A stretch of DNA of 34,704 bases, from NCBI GenBank assembly GCA_002763265.1, contig PEZQ01000004.1:1-34704 (forward strand). Direction: 5' to 3'. This DNA comes from an archaeon CG10_big_fil_rev_8_21_14_0_10_43_11 (GTDB lineage: Archaea; Nanobdellota; Nanobdellia; PEZQ01). The notes beneath the pieces are model-generated. The model was not told where the DNA came from, did no database searches, and saw only the letters and a list, made by a program, of their open reading frames with translations. The number at the start of each line of letters is the position of its first letter. Position 1 is the stretch's first letter. Below are positions 25,694-32,828 of the stretch, piece after piece. A program made the position numbers and the translations under genes.

Positions 25694-27256
25694 TTAATTT
25701 CCGCTTTCAATTTCATCAACAATTTTATCAATTGCATTTCTAAGTTCGTTTTGTCTTTTAACAATTTCAGAAATTTCTTTATTTAACTCGATAATATTGA
25801 CAACTTCTCTCGTATCTTCTTGTTCTACATAACTTGAAACTGCAATATTATAATCATTTTCTGCAATCGTTTCATTATCTACTAATTTAGCAAAATGCTC
25901 AATATCTTTACGACCTTTGAAAGCATCTAAAATGTTTTTAATATTTGTATCACTTAATTTATTTTTGTTTCCTCCACGAACAAATTCAGCAGAAGCATCA
26001 ATAAATAGTGTCTTATTATCACTCTTACTTTTTTTAAGCACAATTATGCAGGTTGCAATAGTTGTTCCAAAAAACAAATCTGGTGGCAATTGAATAACAC
26101 AATCAACATAATTATTATCGATTAAATATTTTCTTATTTTTTGCTCTGCTCCACCACGATAAAGAACGCCCGGAAACTCAACAATTGCAGCAGTTCCACT
26201 TGTAGAAAGCCAAGACAACATATGCATAGTAAAGGCTAAATCTGCCTTACTTTTGGGTGCTAAAACACCTGCAGGAGAAAAACGAGGGTCATTAATCAAT
26301 AAAGGATTAGCATCACCTTCCCATCTTATTGAATAAGGGGGATTAGAAACAATCGCGTCAAAAGGCTCATCATCCCAATGTTTTGGATCTGTAAGAGTAT
26401 TGCCATGAGCAATATCAAAATGATTATAATTAATATCATGTAAAAACATATTTATACGGCAAAGATTGTAAGTTGTTAAATTAATTTCTTGCCCATAAAA
26501 ACCTTGGTGAACATTGTCTTTACCAAGAACTTTAGCAAATTTAAGAAGCAAAGAACCAGAGCCACAAGCAGGGTCATATACTTTATTAACATTCTTTTTG
26601 CCAACAATAGTAATTTCAGCTAAAAGTTCACTAACTTCTTGAGGAGTATAAAACTCTCCTCCAGACTTACCAGCACTACTCGCATACATAGTCATTAAAA
26701 ACTCGTAAGCATCACCAAAAGCATCGATAGTATTATCTGAATAATTTCCAAGACGAAGTTCACTTATAGATTCTAAAAGTTTAACAAGTTGTTTATTTCT
26801 TTGCTCAACGGTATTTCCTAATTTATTTGAATTCACATCCAAATCATCAAACAATCCTTTCAAATCATCTTCACTTTCTGTTCCTTTAGCAGAACTTTCA
26901 ATATTTTTGAAAACAACAGATAAAGTTTCATTGAGATTAGAATCGTTACGAGCATTTTTTGTAACATTCTTAAAAAGTTCACTTGGTAAAACATAAAATC
27001 CTTTTTCTTTAACAGTATCAGCTCGACCAAATTCTGCTTCTTTATCAGATAATTTAGAATAATCAAAATCTTTTTTTCCAGCTCGTCTTTCATCATCATT
27101 AATATAATTAGTTAAATTTTCGCTAATGAAACGATAAAAAAGCATGCCTAAAACATACTGTTTAAAATCCCAACCATCAACACTACCTCTTAAATTATTT
27201 GCAATTTGCCAGATAGTTCGATGCAGTTCTGCTCGTTCTTGTTCTTTTGATGCCAT
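25694..27256 (-). CDS. hsdM: type I restriction-modification methyltransferase subunit
   Basis: A 520-residue N6-adenine methyltransferase that modifies both half-sites with HsdS and S-adenosylmethionine. Residues 1-150 are the HsdM N-terminal helical domain. The SAM-binding motif I is DPACGSG (228-234), and the catalytic motif is NPPY (305-308). The C-terminal tail is helical, as in the family. The ATG is 2 nt after the stop of an RHH microgene and the stop is 3 nt before hsdS, so the genes form one operon. The gene is complete, with AT-rich codon use. Confidence 0.96.
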   Translation of the reverse strand: MASKEQERAELHRTIWQIANNLRGSVDGWDFKQYVLGMLFYRFISENLTNYINDDERRAGKKDFDYSKLSDKEAEFGRADTVKEKGFYVLPSELFKNVTKNARNDSNLNETLSVVFKNIESSAKGTESEDDLKGLFDDLDVNSNKLGNTVEQRNKQLVKLLESISELRLGNYSDNTIDAFGDAYEFLMTMYASSAGKSGGEFYTPQEVSELLAEITIVGKKNVNKVYDPACGSGSLLLKFAKVLGKDNVHQGFYGQEINLTTYNLCRINMFLHDINYNHFDIAHGNTLTDPKHWDDEPFDAIVSNPPYSIRWEGDANPLLINDPRFSPAGVLAPKSKADLAFTMHMLSWLSTSGTAAIVEFPGVLYRGGAEQKIRKYLIDNNYVDCVIQLPPDLFFGTTIATCIIVLKKSKSDNKTLFIDASAEFVRGGNKNKLSDTNIKNILDAFKGRKDIEHFAKLVDNETIAENDYNIAVSSYVEQEDTREVVNIIELNKEISEIVKRQNELRNAIDKIVDEIESGN

Positions 27257-27258
27257 AG

Positions 27259-27405
27259 TTATACCTTATTTTTGTTCCGTTTTAACTCTTCTTCTGCAAA
27301 AATTTCAAATTGCCTAGATATTATAAGACCTTTTTTTTTGCATAATTCTTTGTAAGCATTATACAATTTTTCATCTACTTTTAGAGTAATATTTTTTCTT
27401 CCCAT
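27259..27405 (-). CDS. 48-residue ribbon-helix-helix protein leading the hsd operon
   Basis: A short gene encoding MGRKNITLKVDEKLYNAYKE and a further helix (GLIISRQFEIFAEEEL). The beta strand NITLKV followed by two helices is the pattern of CopG/Arc-type ribbon-helix-helix DNA-binding proteins, which act as dimers. It ends 2 nt before the hsdM start and is the first gene of the operon. A control role over hsdM-hsdS-hsdR is the simplest reading. A TATA-like CTTTTAAAG (27423-27431) lies about 22 nt upstream. A second one (27410-27418) lies too close to the ATG to serve it and may be the operator. Confidence 0.8.
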   Translation of the reverse strand: MGRKNITLKVDEKLYNAYKELCKKKGLIISRQFEIFAEEELKRNKNKV

Positions 27406-27422
27406 AGTTATATAAATATCCC

Positions 27423-27431
27423 TTTTAAAGA
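27423..27431 (-). promoter_or_regulatory. probable TATA box of the restriction-modification operon
   Basis: CTTTTAAAG lies 18-26 nt before the ATG of the ribbon-helix-helix gene. A second AT-rich box, TATTTATATAAC on the minus strand, sits between it and the ATG and would suit repressor binding. Confidence 0.45.
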
Positions 27432-27730
27432 CGCGCCTAATAAAATTTCTTTAACATGTTTTTCAGATTCTGGGAAGTTCTCCATTTGAGAAAAACCTGC
27501 CATCAGTATAGTTATTATTATACGAAACCTTTACCGCAAAAAGTATATATTTGGAACATTATGCGAAATTAAACACAGTCTTTCAATTAAATTAGAAAAT
27601 GAATTGAAAGTTAAAATACTCACCTTTGAGGCAGAATGAACCCGTATAGGGCAACGTTACTTAGTGCAGACTAATAAGGCAAAGCCAGGTGTTACACAAC
27701 ACTTATAAAGCATACCTGAGGTCAGGTCAG
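27432..27730. other. intergenic region between the hsd operon and the C/D RNA
   Basis: About 300 bases with no gene seen. A perfect 9-bp inverted repeat pairs CTTTCAATT (27580-27588) with AATTGAAAG (27602-27610). Nearer the guide RNA are a GTGTT/AACAC pair (27689-27702) and a TATA box. Confidence 0.5.
27702..27710 (+). promoter_or_regulatory. TATA box of the C/D box sRNA
   Basis: CTTATAAAG is 24-32 nt upstream of the C box, placing transcription start within a few bases of the RNA's expected 5' end. Confidence 0.55.
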
Positions 27731-27792
27731 TACATGATGAAGCCGCCCCAATCAGAACGTTTGTTATGATGATAAGGGGTAACTTCTGATTA
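27731..27792 (+). ncRNA. C/D box sRNA guiding 23S rRNA 2'-O-methylation
   Basis: Box C ATGATGA is at 27734-27740, C' ATGATGA at 27766-27772 and D CTGA at 27786-27789. D' is a degenerate CAGA at 27753-27756. Guide lengths are 12 nt (before D') and 13 nt (before D), as in archaeal sRNAs of about 60 nt. From memory of 23S rRNA, the D' guide pairs with the P-loop GGGGCGG, and the five-base rule places the target at Gm2251 (E. coli numbering), a widely conserved methyl site. The D guide matches the segment just before GGGGAUAACAGG of the peptidyl-transferase centre, near U2438. The RNA would bind L7Ae, Nop5 and fibrillarin. Its 3' end touches the stop codon of the convergent membrane-protein gene. 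Confidence 0.82.
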
Positions 27793-28194
27793 TTTCCAAT
27801 AATATGATTCCTGCTTTTTCTTTAGTTCAATAGAATCAATTTCAATGGGCAGGTTGTCTTTAAACATTATTAAAAATGCGCCAATAAGAAGTGCTCCTGC
27901 AATCATGTTAATAATGTCCGAGCTGTAAAACACAAGAAAGATGCCAAGCAAAGAAAACTGTTCATTTGTAAGGTCAATGCCTGATGAAGCTAAACTTTGC
28001 TGAACTTCAATCCATGACTCTTGGGGACCCTCACGTTCAAACACGCCAATTGCCATGCTCACAAGCAAGAGCAGGACTGCAGTAGATAACAGTTTAGCGC
28101 TTTTTCTTTCTGAATTAAGCGCAATAACTAGTGAGAGCATGAATGCTATAATGAATTCAGCAAGCACAATAATGGAAAACACGTTGATGTTCAT
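27790..28194 (-). CDS. small membrane protein, third gene of a pilin-divergent operon
   Basis: A 134-residue protein with about four hydrophobic helices, a charged loop near residues 52-70 and a basic, Lys-rich C-terminus. I do not recognise a family. It overlaps the preceding gene by 4 nt (ATGA), so it is co-translated with it. The role is unknown; membership in an operon facing a pilin gene suggests an envelope function. Confidence 0.7.
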   Translation of the reverse strand: MNINVFSIIVLAEFIIAFMLSLVIALNSERKSAKLLSTAVLLLLVSMAIGVFEREGPQESWIEVQQSLASSGIDLTNEQFSLLGIFLVFYSSDIINMIAGALLIGAFLIMFKDNLPIEIDSIELKKKQESYYWK

Positions 28195-28502
28195 CGTTTC
28201 TTCCCCCGCCCGCGTTTTTTCTTTTGCACACGCAAGCGTGGTTTGAGATGTTGATATCCTGCAAGAAACAAGTGAAAAATAACAATAAGTTCAACAAGCT
28301 TGAAACCAAGCGAGTATGAAAATATTTCATTAAACACAAATCCTGCAACAAGAAAGAGTGCTGCACTCACAAGAATACGATACGTTTCAAGACTGATTTT
28401 TTTATCCCGCACAAATGAAACTAAAATCATTCCCACCAGCGGCATTGCCACAAGCGCGCTCAGGCTCACTGCTGCATGAAAGATGAGGTTAACCCTTTCC
28501 AT
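28191..28502 (-). CDS. small membrane protein, second gene of a pilin-divergent operon
   Basis: A 103-residue protein with three hydrophobic helices and a very basic C-terminal tail rich in Lys, Arg and Gly. No known family is recognised. It overlaps the first gene of the operon by 14 nt and the third by 4 nt. Confidence 0.7.
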   Translation of the reverse strand: MERVNLIFHAAVSLSALVAMPLVGMILVSFVRDKKISLETYRILVSAALFLVAGFVFNEIFSYSLGFKLVELIVIFHLFLAGYQHLKPRLRVQKKKRGRGKKR

Positions 28503-28770
28503 GTCTAAGCCCTCCTAAAAATCCGTACACAAAACAAAAACCAATCAGGGTGAGAAATACATCGCCAAAGGGGTTTACCTGCTCCATAACGATAAATGCA
28601 AGGTCAACAAATTCTGAGAGTGCAAATAACAAAAATCCGCTAAGCAATGCGATAAAATGCACGGCGCCAAGTCGCGCACCTTTTGACATAACACGGTACG
28701 TTACGTAAGAAGCAAGCACAAACGTAAGAATAAGCCATGACTTGTTGATGACGCCAAGAGAGTATATCAC
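28489..28770 (-). CDS. small membrane protein, first gene of a pilin-divergent operon
   Basis: A protein of about 93 residues with three hydrophobic helices. The frame is open to a TTG at 28830. The GTG at 28770 is preferred because a TATA-like CATTATATTAG on the minus strand lies about 30 nt upstream, inside the inverted repeat at 28781-28800. No family is recognised. Size, topology and close packing are like its two partners; the three may be diverged copies or parts of one complex. Confidence 0.65.
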   Translation of the reverse strand: MIYSLGVINKSWLILTFVLASYVTYRVMSKGARLGAVHFIALLSGFLLFALSEFVDLAFIVMEQVNPFGDVFLTLIGFCFVYGFLGGLRHGKG

Positions 28771-28780
28771 GCTATTTTCT

Positions 28781-28800
28781 ATTATATTCTCTAATATAAT
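28781..28800. promoter_or_regulatory. perfect inverted repeat at the membrane-operon promoter
   Basis: ATTATATT, CTCT and AATATAAT form an 8-bp perfect inverted repeat in the divergent promoter region. It overlaps the TATA box of the membrane operon and lies about 47 nt before the pilin start, so a bound regulator could affect both. Confidence 0.45.
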
Positions 28801-28846
28801 GTTTACGTAGCAAACTATATTAAACAACAATTACTATTCTATACCT

Positions 28847-29377
28847 ATGGATAGTAGGGGAGTAACGCCGATTATTGCAACGGTCTTGCTTCTTATGATG
28901 ACTGTTGCTGCCGCAGGTGCTGCATATTTGTGGATGACAAGCCTGCAAGGCCTTATCCAAAGCGAAGTTGAAGGCACCGCAACGTTTGTCACTACGCAGT
29001 CAGCATTTCAATTTGATGTGCGGTTCAGGCGATGCATTGCTGCAACAGACCTTGACCCAGATGAGCGCAATACTATTGAAGTCACGCTCGAAAACACGGG
29101 AACTGCTCCAATTGAAGAAGGTCCTGTGGGCATAACGCTTCGCGATGAAAACGGAAACGACCTCACGTTTAATTCGAATGAAACTATGATGGGCGCGTAC
29201 TTGGGTTCTGTTGGTCGCTCAACATTTCAAGTTGATACGTTTTTGAATCTTGAATGGTCTGTGTCTGATTGGGACTCGCCAATCACTCTTGAGGAAGACA
29301 CGGACTACATTCTCTACATTTCACTACCCGGTGGCGTTGTTGGTTCATCGCGTTGCACCGGACGCACAGTTACTTAA
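28847..29377 (+). CDS. archaeal type IV pilin-like protein
   Basis: A 176-residue protein with the class III leader of archaeal pilins. A short MDSRG leader is followed by VTPIIATVLLLMMTVAAAGA, the hydrophobic helix that packs in the fibre core, as in the Pilin_N (DUF1628-type) family. Cleavage by a prepilin peptidase after G5 is expected. The rest is a beta-rich head with two Cys (C34 precursors aside, RRCIA and SSRCTG) that could form a disulphide. A TATA-like CTATATTAAA lies about 27 nt upstream. The next gene starts 37 nt after its stop. No secretion ATPase or peptidase is in the window. Confidence 0.9.
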   Translation: MDSRGVTPIIATVLLLMMTVAAAGAAYLWMTSLQGLIQSEVEGTATFVTTQSAFQFDVRFRRCIAATDLDPDERNTIEVTLENTGTAPIEEGPVGITLRDENGNDLTFNSNETMMGAYLGSVGRSTFQVDTFLNLEWSVSDWDSPITLEEDTDYILYISLPGGVVGSSRCTGRTVT

Positions 29378-29414
29378 CTGTTCATACTCACAAAAGAGAG
29401 GCATTACTAATACC

Positions 29415-29819
29415 ATGGGATTTTTTGAAAAGCTCCTTGATGACGTTTCACTCGCGCGCAAAGCAAGTGACGTAAAAGGAACAGCAAAAAAAACATTTAA
29501 TCTGCAACTTAGTGCAAAAAACAAGCGTATGAGCGTTACATTAAAGGACGTGCAAATTTTGCAACTTGTTCCCTTTTGGTTTGATATCGTAAAAAAGCCA
29601 AAAAACGTGCGTGTTGAAGGAAAAACGCACAAGCTTATTGTATGGCACATCAAAGAACTCAAGCCACGAGAACAAAAAACTATCACACTCCAACTTCGCT
29701 CTGACGCGAAAAAGGAGGGCGAAATCGGCACAGCGCACTCTTCATACATAAAGGTGTTTGGCAAAAACAAAAAACACGTGTATGACGGGTATATTGGCGG
29801 TCCAATAAAAATATATTAA
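29415..29819 (+). CDS. soluble beta-rich protein downstream of the pilin
   Basis: A 134-residue protein from ATG 29415. It is basic and predicted mainly beta, with a segment (FWFDIVKKPKNVRVEG, then LKPREQKTITLQLR) resembling immunoglobulin-like domains of the DUF11/CARDB type, although I would not name a family. It has no signal peptide. No TATA box is evident in the 37-nt gap, so it is probably on the pilin transcript. It may be a cytoplasmic or periplasmic pilus accessory. Confidence 0.65.
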   Translation: MGFFEKLLDDVSLARKASDVKGTAKKTFNLQLSAKNKRMSVTLKDVQILQLVPFWFDIVKKPKNVRVEGKTHKLIVWHIKELKPREQKTITLQLRSDAKKEGEIGTAHSSYIKVFGKNKKHVYDGYIGGPIKIY

Positions 29820-29884
29820 CGGACAACCACCCCCCGTGCTCTTTTTATGGGCGCGTAGTATGCGTACTTTTTGGTGAATTACTT

Positions 29885-30223
29885 ATGTACGATGCCGAAC
29901 ACGTAATTCGAAGCGTTGTTCTTGAAAGTCTTTCAAAACAACATAGTCCAAGCTCTGTTGACAAACTCATTGACGCGTATGAAAAGCGTTACGGGAAAAA
30001 AATACATCACTGGCAAAAACTTAAAACTGACCTTACCCATGTTATGCATTCAGAACTTGAAACAAAAGAAATTCTTAGCAGAAACGTTTTAGACCTTGCC
30101 CTCAAAAACGGTCTTGACCACCTTTACGTGAGCTCTGACCCTACGGCAAAAGCGTTTAGAAGCACCGTGCTAAAGCAAAAACAAAAGAATTTCATGAAAC
30201 GCGTGTACAACACGTTTAGCTAA
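29885..30223 (+). CDS. small helical protein of unknown function
   Basis: A 112-residue, basic, mostly helical protein. The segment MYDAEHVIRSVVLESLSKQ then KLIDAYEKRYGKK looks like a small DNA- or protein-binding helical bundle. I do not recognise a family. A GGTGA lies eight bases before the ATG and may be a ribosome-binding site. The last four bases overlap the convergent HPF-like gene. Confidence 0.65.
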   Translation: MYDAEHVIRSVVLESLSKQHSPSSVDKLIDAYEKRYGKKIHHWQKLKTDLTHVMHSELETKEILSRNVLDLALKNGLDHLYVSSDPTAKAFRSTVLKQKQKNFMKRVYNTFS

Positions 30224-30534
30224 GTTTTTGCATTTCTTTTTCTGTCTTTTTTTACCTGTTTTTCTAGATTCTTAAGCGCACCCATAAATGTTTTAATCAT
30301 GTCCCATCCCTCAGCATGCGCCTGATGCTCCCCAAAGGTGCTTGTCATACGAACATCAAAGCGCCCTTTGAAATTGTCCTGTTTTTTTCGAACTTCATTG
30401 AGCCGCAAATCAAGCACGGCTATTTCCGGTATGTATGCGCCTACTTTTTCCAAAAACATGCCTGTCTGTTTTTTGATGTAGTCTTCTTCATCACTTTTTA
30501 ATAAGTCAAAATTCGCTACGCTAATTTTCACCAT
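30220..30534 (-). CDS. possible ribosome hibernation factor-like (HPF/RaiA) protein
   Basis: A 104-residue protein. The C-terminal helix (AHAEGWDMIKTFMGALKNLEKQ, split here by its Gly) resembles the second helix of HPF/RaiA proteins, which end in a Leu-rich helix and Lys-rich tail. The preceding strands (VLDLRLNEVRKKQDNFKGRFDVRM) fit the beta sheet. HPF-type factors bind the 30S decoding site in resting cells. They are classically bacterial, so the archaeal occurrence deserves a structural check. The ORF is alone on its strand here; a clear TATA box was not identified. Confidence 0.5.
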   Translation of the reverse strand: MVKISVANFDLLKSDEEDYIKKQTGMFLEKVGAYIPEIAVLDLRLNEVRKKQDNFKGRFDVRMTSTFGEHQAHAEGWDMIKTFMGALKNLEKQVKKDRKRNAKT

Positions 30535-30582
30535 ACTCTTACTCGTGTTTGTTTAGACAAAAGAACTTTTTGTTTTTCTTGC

Positions 30583-30753
30583 TTATGCTGCAAACACTAC
30601 CTGCATAACAACAGTGCCACTTTTTGATTTGATGTTTGTTTGGTACCCTTTTTTCTCATAGAGCTCCATAAGTTCAATCACGTCATCCATGCCCAGTGTT
30701 CCTATTGGAATCTCGCGAACCCGCATTTTCTGTTCTTGTATCTGCATGTGCAT
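30583..30753 (-). CDS. 56-residue protein of unknown function
   Basis: A short gene missed by length cut-offs. The product begins MHMQIQEQKMRVREIPIGTL and ends SGTVVMQVVFAA, with one amphipathic helix (DDVIELMELYEKKGY) between strands. A GGTG precedes the ATG, and a TATA box on the minus strand (about 30779-30788) gives normal spacing. The promoter is shared, in opposite direction, with the Orc1/Cdc6 gene, so the two may be co-regulated. No family recognised. Confidence 0.65.
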   Translation of the reverse strand: MHMQIQEQKMRVREIPIGTLGMDDVIELMELYEKKGYQTNIKSKSGTVVMQVVFAA

Positions 30754-30777
30754 CACCTAATGGTCATTGTGGCAAAA

Positions 30778-30791
30778 ACTATTTATTAATA
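30778..30791. promoter_or_regulatory. shared bidirectional TATA element
   Basis: CTATTTATTAATAG reads as a TATA box on both strands. It lies about 30 nt before the Orc1/Cdc6 ATG on the plus strand and about 30 nt before the 56-residue gene ATG on the minus strand. Confidence 0.6.
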
Positions 30792-30816
30792 GGTTGCAAC
30801 CATTTGTCCAGTAATC

Positions 30817-31899
30817 ATGAATCTGTTTGGAAGCCTTGAAGATAATGAACTTGTGCTCAAAGAGGGAGTTTTAACTTATTCTCACTTACCTGAAACCGTG
30901 CTTTTTCGCGAGCAAGAACAAAACGTTATTGCAAGCGCAATCAAGCCGCTTCTTAGCGGAAGAAAGCCGGATAACCTTTTTGTGTATGGCAAGCCTGGTC
31001 TTGGAAAAACATTGTGCACTAAGACAGTCTTGCAGCAACTGCAAAACTATTCAAGTGATGTGCTTCCAATCTATATTAATTGCTGGGATGCTAACCGCGA
31101 ATATCAGGTGTTCACTGAAATTGCAAAACAAACCGGGTACTTCTTTTTTCAGGGAAAAAGCGCTGAAGATGTATTTGATGAGATTGTGAAGCGCGCTGAA
31201 AAATCAAAAGGAGTGTGTTTTGTGTTTGATGAAATTGACAAAGTGCGCGATCTTGGTTTTCTCTATAAAATCCTCCAGCATCTTGAAGATAAAGCATCAG
31301 TGGTGCTTATTACCAACGACAAGGATTTTTTGATGAACCTTGAAGCGCGCATTCTCTCACGCCTCACTCCAAATGAGCTTAAATTCAGAGCCTATAGTCT
31401 TGAAGAGATTAAAGAAATTCTTGGCGAGCGCGTGAGGCTCGCATTTAAGCCGGGCGCGGTTTCGCACATCATGCTTAATAAAATTGCATACCACACGCAC
31501 CGCAGCGAGGACATTCGCGTTGGTTTATTTCTGCTTTTAAATGCGGCAAAAAATGCAGAGCAGTCGGGTCATGAAAAAATTTCAAATGAGGACTTGGATG
31601 CAGCACTCAGCAAACTTGCCCAGTTTAAAATAAAAACAAGCCTAAGCAAATTAAGCACTGATGAGCAATTACTCATTGACCTTGTCTCAAAATTTCCCGG
31701 ACTTATTTCAGGAGAACTTTTCCAAAAATATAGTGATGCAGGCGGCACGCTTACAATGCGAAGCTATCGGCGAATGCTTATGCGACTCTCGCGTCTTGAA
31801 TTACTGAGTCTTGAAAACACGTCAAAAGGTTTTCGCGGGCAATCAAGAAAAATCCTGCTTGGAAAAAAACTCAAATACACGCGTATTGATGCCGACTAA
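30817..31899 (+). CDS. cdc6: Orc1/Cdc6-family replication initiator
   Basis: A 360-residue AAA+ ATPase of the archaeal Orc1/Cdc6 family, which marks replication origins and loads the MCM helicase. Walker A is GKPGLGKT (58-65). Walker B is FVFDEID (135-141). Sensor 1 is TND (166-168). ARILSRL (177-183) carries the arginine-finger/ISM-type region. The C-terminal 90 residues form the winged-helix DNA-binding domain. The length is slightly shorter than most family members. Only 63 bp separate it from the divergent gene, and no repeated origin-recognition boxes are seen there. It ends 4 nt inside the convergent membrane-protein gene. Confidence 0.93.
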   Translation: MNLFGSLEDNELVLKEGVLTYSHLPETVLFREQEQNVIASAIKPLLSGRKPDNLFVYGKPGLGKTLCTKTVLQQLQNYSSDVLPIYINCWDANREYQVFTEIAKQTGYFFFQGKSAEDVFDEIVKRAEKSKGVCFVFDEIDKVRDLGFLYKILQHLEDKASVVLITNDKDFLMNLEARILSRLTPNELKFRAYSLEEIKEILGERVRLAFKPGAVSHIMLNKIAYHTHRSEDIRVGLFLLLNAAKNAEQSGHEKISNEDLDAALSKLAQFKIKTSLSKLSTDEQLLIDLVSKFPGLISGELFQKYSDAGGTLTMRSYRRMLMRLSRLELLSLENTSKGFRGQSRKILLGKKLKYTRIDAD

Positions 31900-32492
31900 T
31901 AGCGCTTTTTCTTGAACACGGGTTTAAATTCTTCTACGCTTTTGTCTTCTTCTGCTTCTCTTTTGCCATATGCTTTTTCAACAATGCGAAATGTTGTGAG
32001 TGCAAGAGCAAAGTGCACAAAAAAGAATGCAAGCGCAGGAATCCTGCTGTAGCCGCGCTCACGCATGCCCGCATACCCGCGCCGCACTATGAAAACAAAG
32101 AGCGCGATAAGACCAAAAAGCGCAATCCCCATACCCACGCGCACAATAAAGGGGTAGCGCGAGAATAAGAAGAGGTTGATGTCAATGCCAAGCACGCGTC
32201 TTCCTGCACCTACTGGAACGCGAATAGCATAGCTGTTTCCTTCTTCAATAAAGCGCACAAACTCAAAGCCAGAAACGCGCAGCGTGTACTCACCTTTGAT
32301 AAGCAAAAATGACGCTGAGCCTGATTCATTTGTGTGCGCTTCATCAAACAATACCGCATTATGGTAGACACGTACGCGCTCACTAACAAGGGTGTTTCCT
32401 TGTGCATCAATAAAACTAAAGGTGGTATTTTCAATGGCAAACGCGCCACTTGCTAGCATAAGGAGTGCGACAAAAAAGATTAGTGTGCGCAT
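31896..32492 (-). CDS. secreted/membrane protein with Ig-like domain and two helices
   Basis: A 198-residue protein with a signal peptide (AFA cleavage). About 70 residues resembling a CarboxypepD_reg/Ig-like beta domain follow (QGNTLVSERVRVYHNAVLFD, LRVSGFEF). Two membrane helices near 115-140 and 150-170 come next, with an Arg-rich loop between, then a charged cytoplasmic tail ending KKKRY. It is a likely envelope protein. I do not assign a family. It is convergent with the Orc1/Cdc6 gene, overlapping by four bases. Confidence 0.75.
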   Translation of the reverse strand: MRTLIFFVALLMLASGAFAIENTTFSFIDAQGNTLVSERVRVYHNAVLFDEAHTNESGSASFLLIKGEYTLRVSGFEFVRFIEEGNSYAIRVPVGAGRRVLGIDINLFLFSRYPFIVRVGMGIALFGLIALFVFIVRRGYAGMRERGYSRIPALAFFFVHFALALTTFRIVEKAYGKREAEEDKSVEEFKPVFKKKRY

Positions 32493-32699
32493 ACTACTTT
32501 TATGTGAAGTAATGTAATTTATACGTATCTGCTTTGCTCATTTGACCGGTTATGTTTGTTGAGTATATACCCCTTTTCAAACCTTTTTTGCCCCTAGTTC
32601 CTTTTTTGTGCAGATATTTCTTGTGACCAGTCTTTCTGGCACGCGTGTTCTTTGCTAAAGTAAACCTTTTAAACCACTTAATTGTACTAACCTACTACT
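32493..32699. other. gene-free spacer upstream of tRNA-Gly
   Basis: About 200 bases with no gene seen. A plus-strand TATA box (CTTTTAAA, 32666-32673) lies about 30 nt before the tRNA. The rest is AT-rich with T runs and no clear structure. Confidence 0.6.
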
Positions 32700-32770
32700 G
32701 CACCTGTCGTCTAGTGGCAGGATAAGGGCCTTCCAAGCCTTTGACCGGGGTTCGAGTCCCCGCAGGTGCA
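32700..32770 (+). tRNA. tRNA-Gly (TCC)
   Basis: The acceptor GCACCTG (32700-32706) pairs with CAGGTGC (32763-32769), with discriminator A at 32770. The anticodon loop CTTCCAA gives anticodon TCC at 32732-32734. The T arm is CGGGG-TTCGAGT-CCCCG. CCA is not encoded, and a T run follows. The ribosomal operon starts about 60 bases downstream. Confidence 0.97.
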
Positions 32771-32792
32771 CTTTTTAATGGCTAACAGTAAC

Positions 32793-32802
32793 CTTTTTAA
32801 AA
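32793..32802 (+). promoter_or_regulatory. TATA box of the S13-S4-S11-RpoD operon
   Basis: CTTTTTAAAA lies about 27-36 nt before the S13 ATG. A TTCTC/GAGAA hairpin (32813-32826) sits just before the ATG and may be in the mRNA leader. Confidence 0.6.
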
Positions 32803-32828
32803 TGCTTCTCTCTTCTCAATAGAGAATA

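Noticed and set aside
28771-28830. TTG-started extension of the first small membrane protein
   Set aside because: It overlaps the TATA element and inverted repeat; the GTG at 28770 has normal promoter spacing.
30754-30816. Replication origin beside the Orc1/Cdc6 gene
   Set aside because: The gap is only 63 bases and shows no repeated recognition boxes beyond the shared TATA palindrome. The origin may lie elsewhere.
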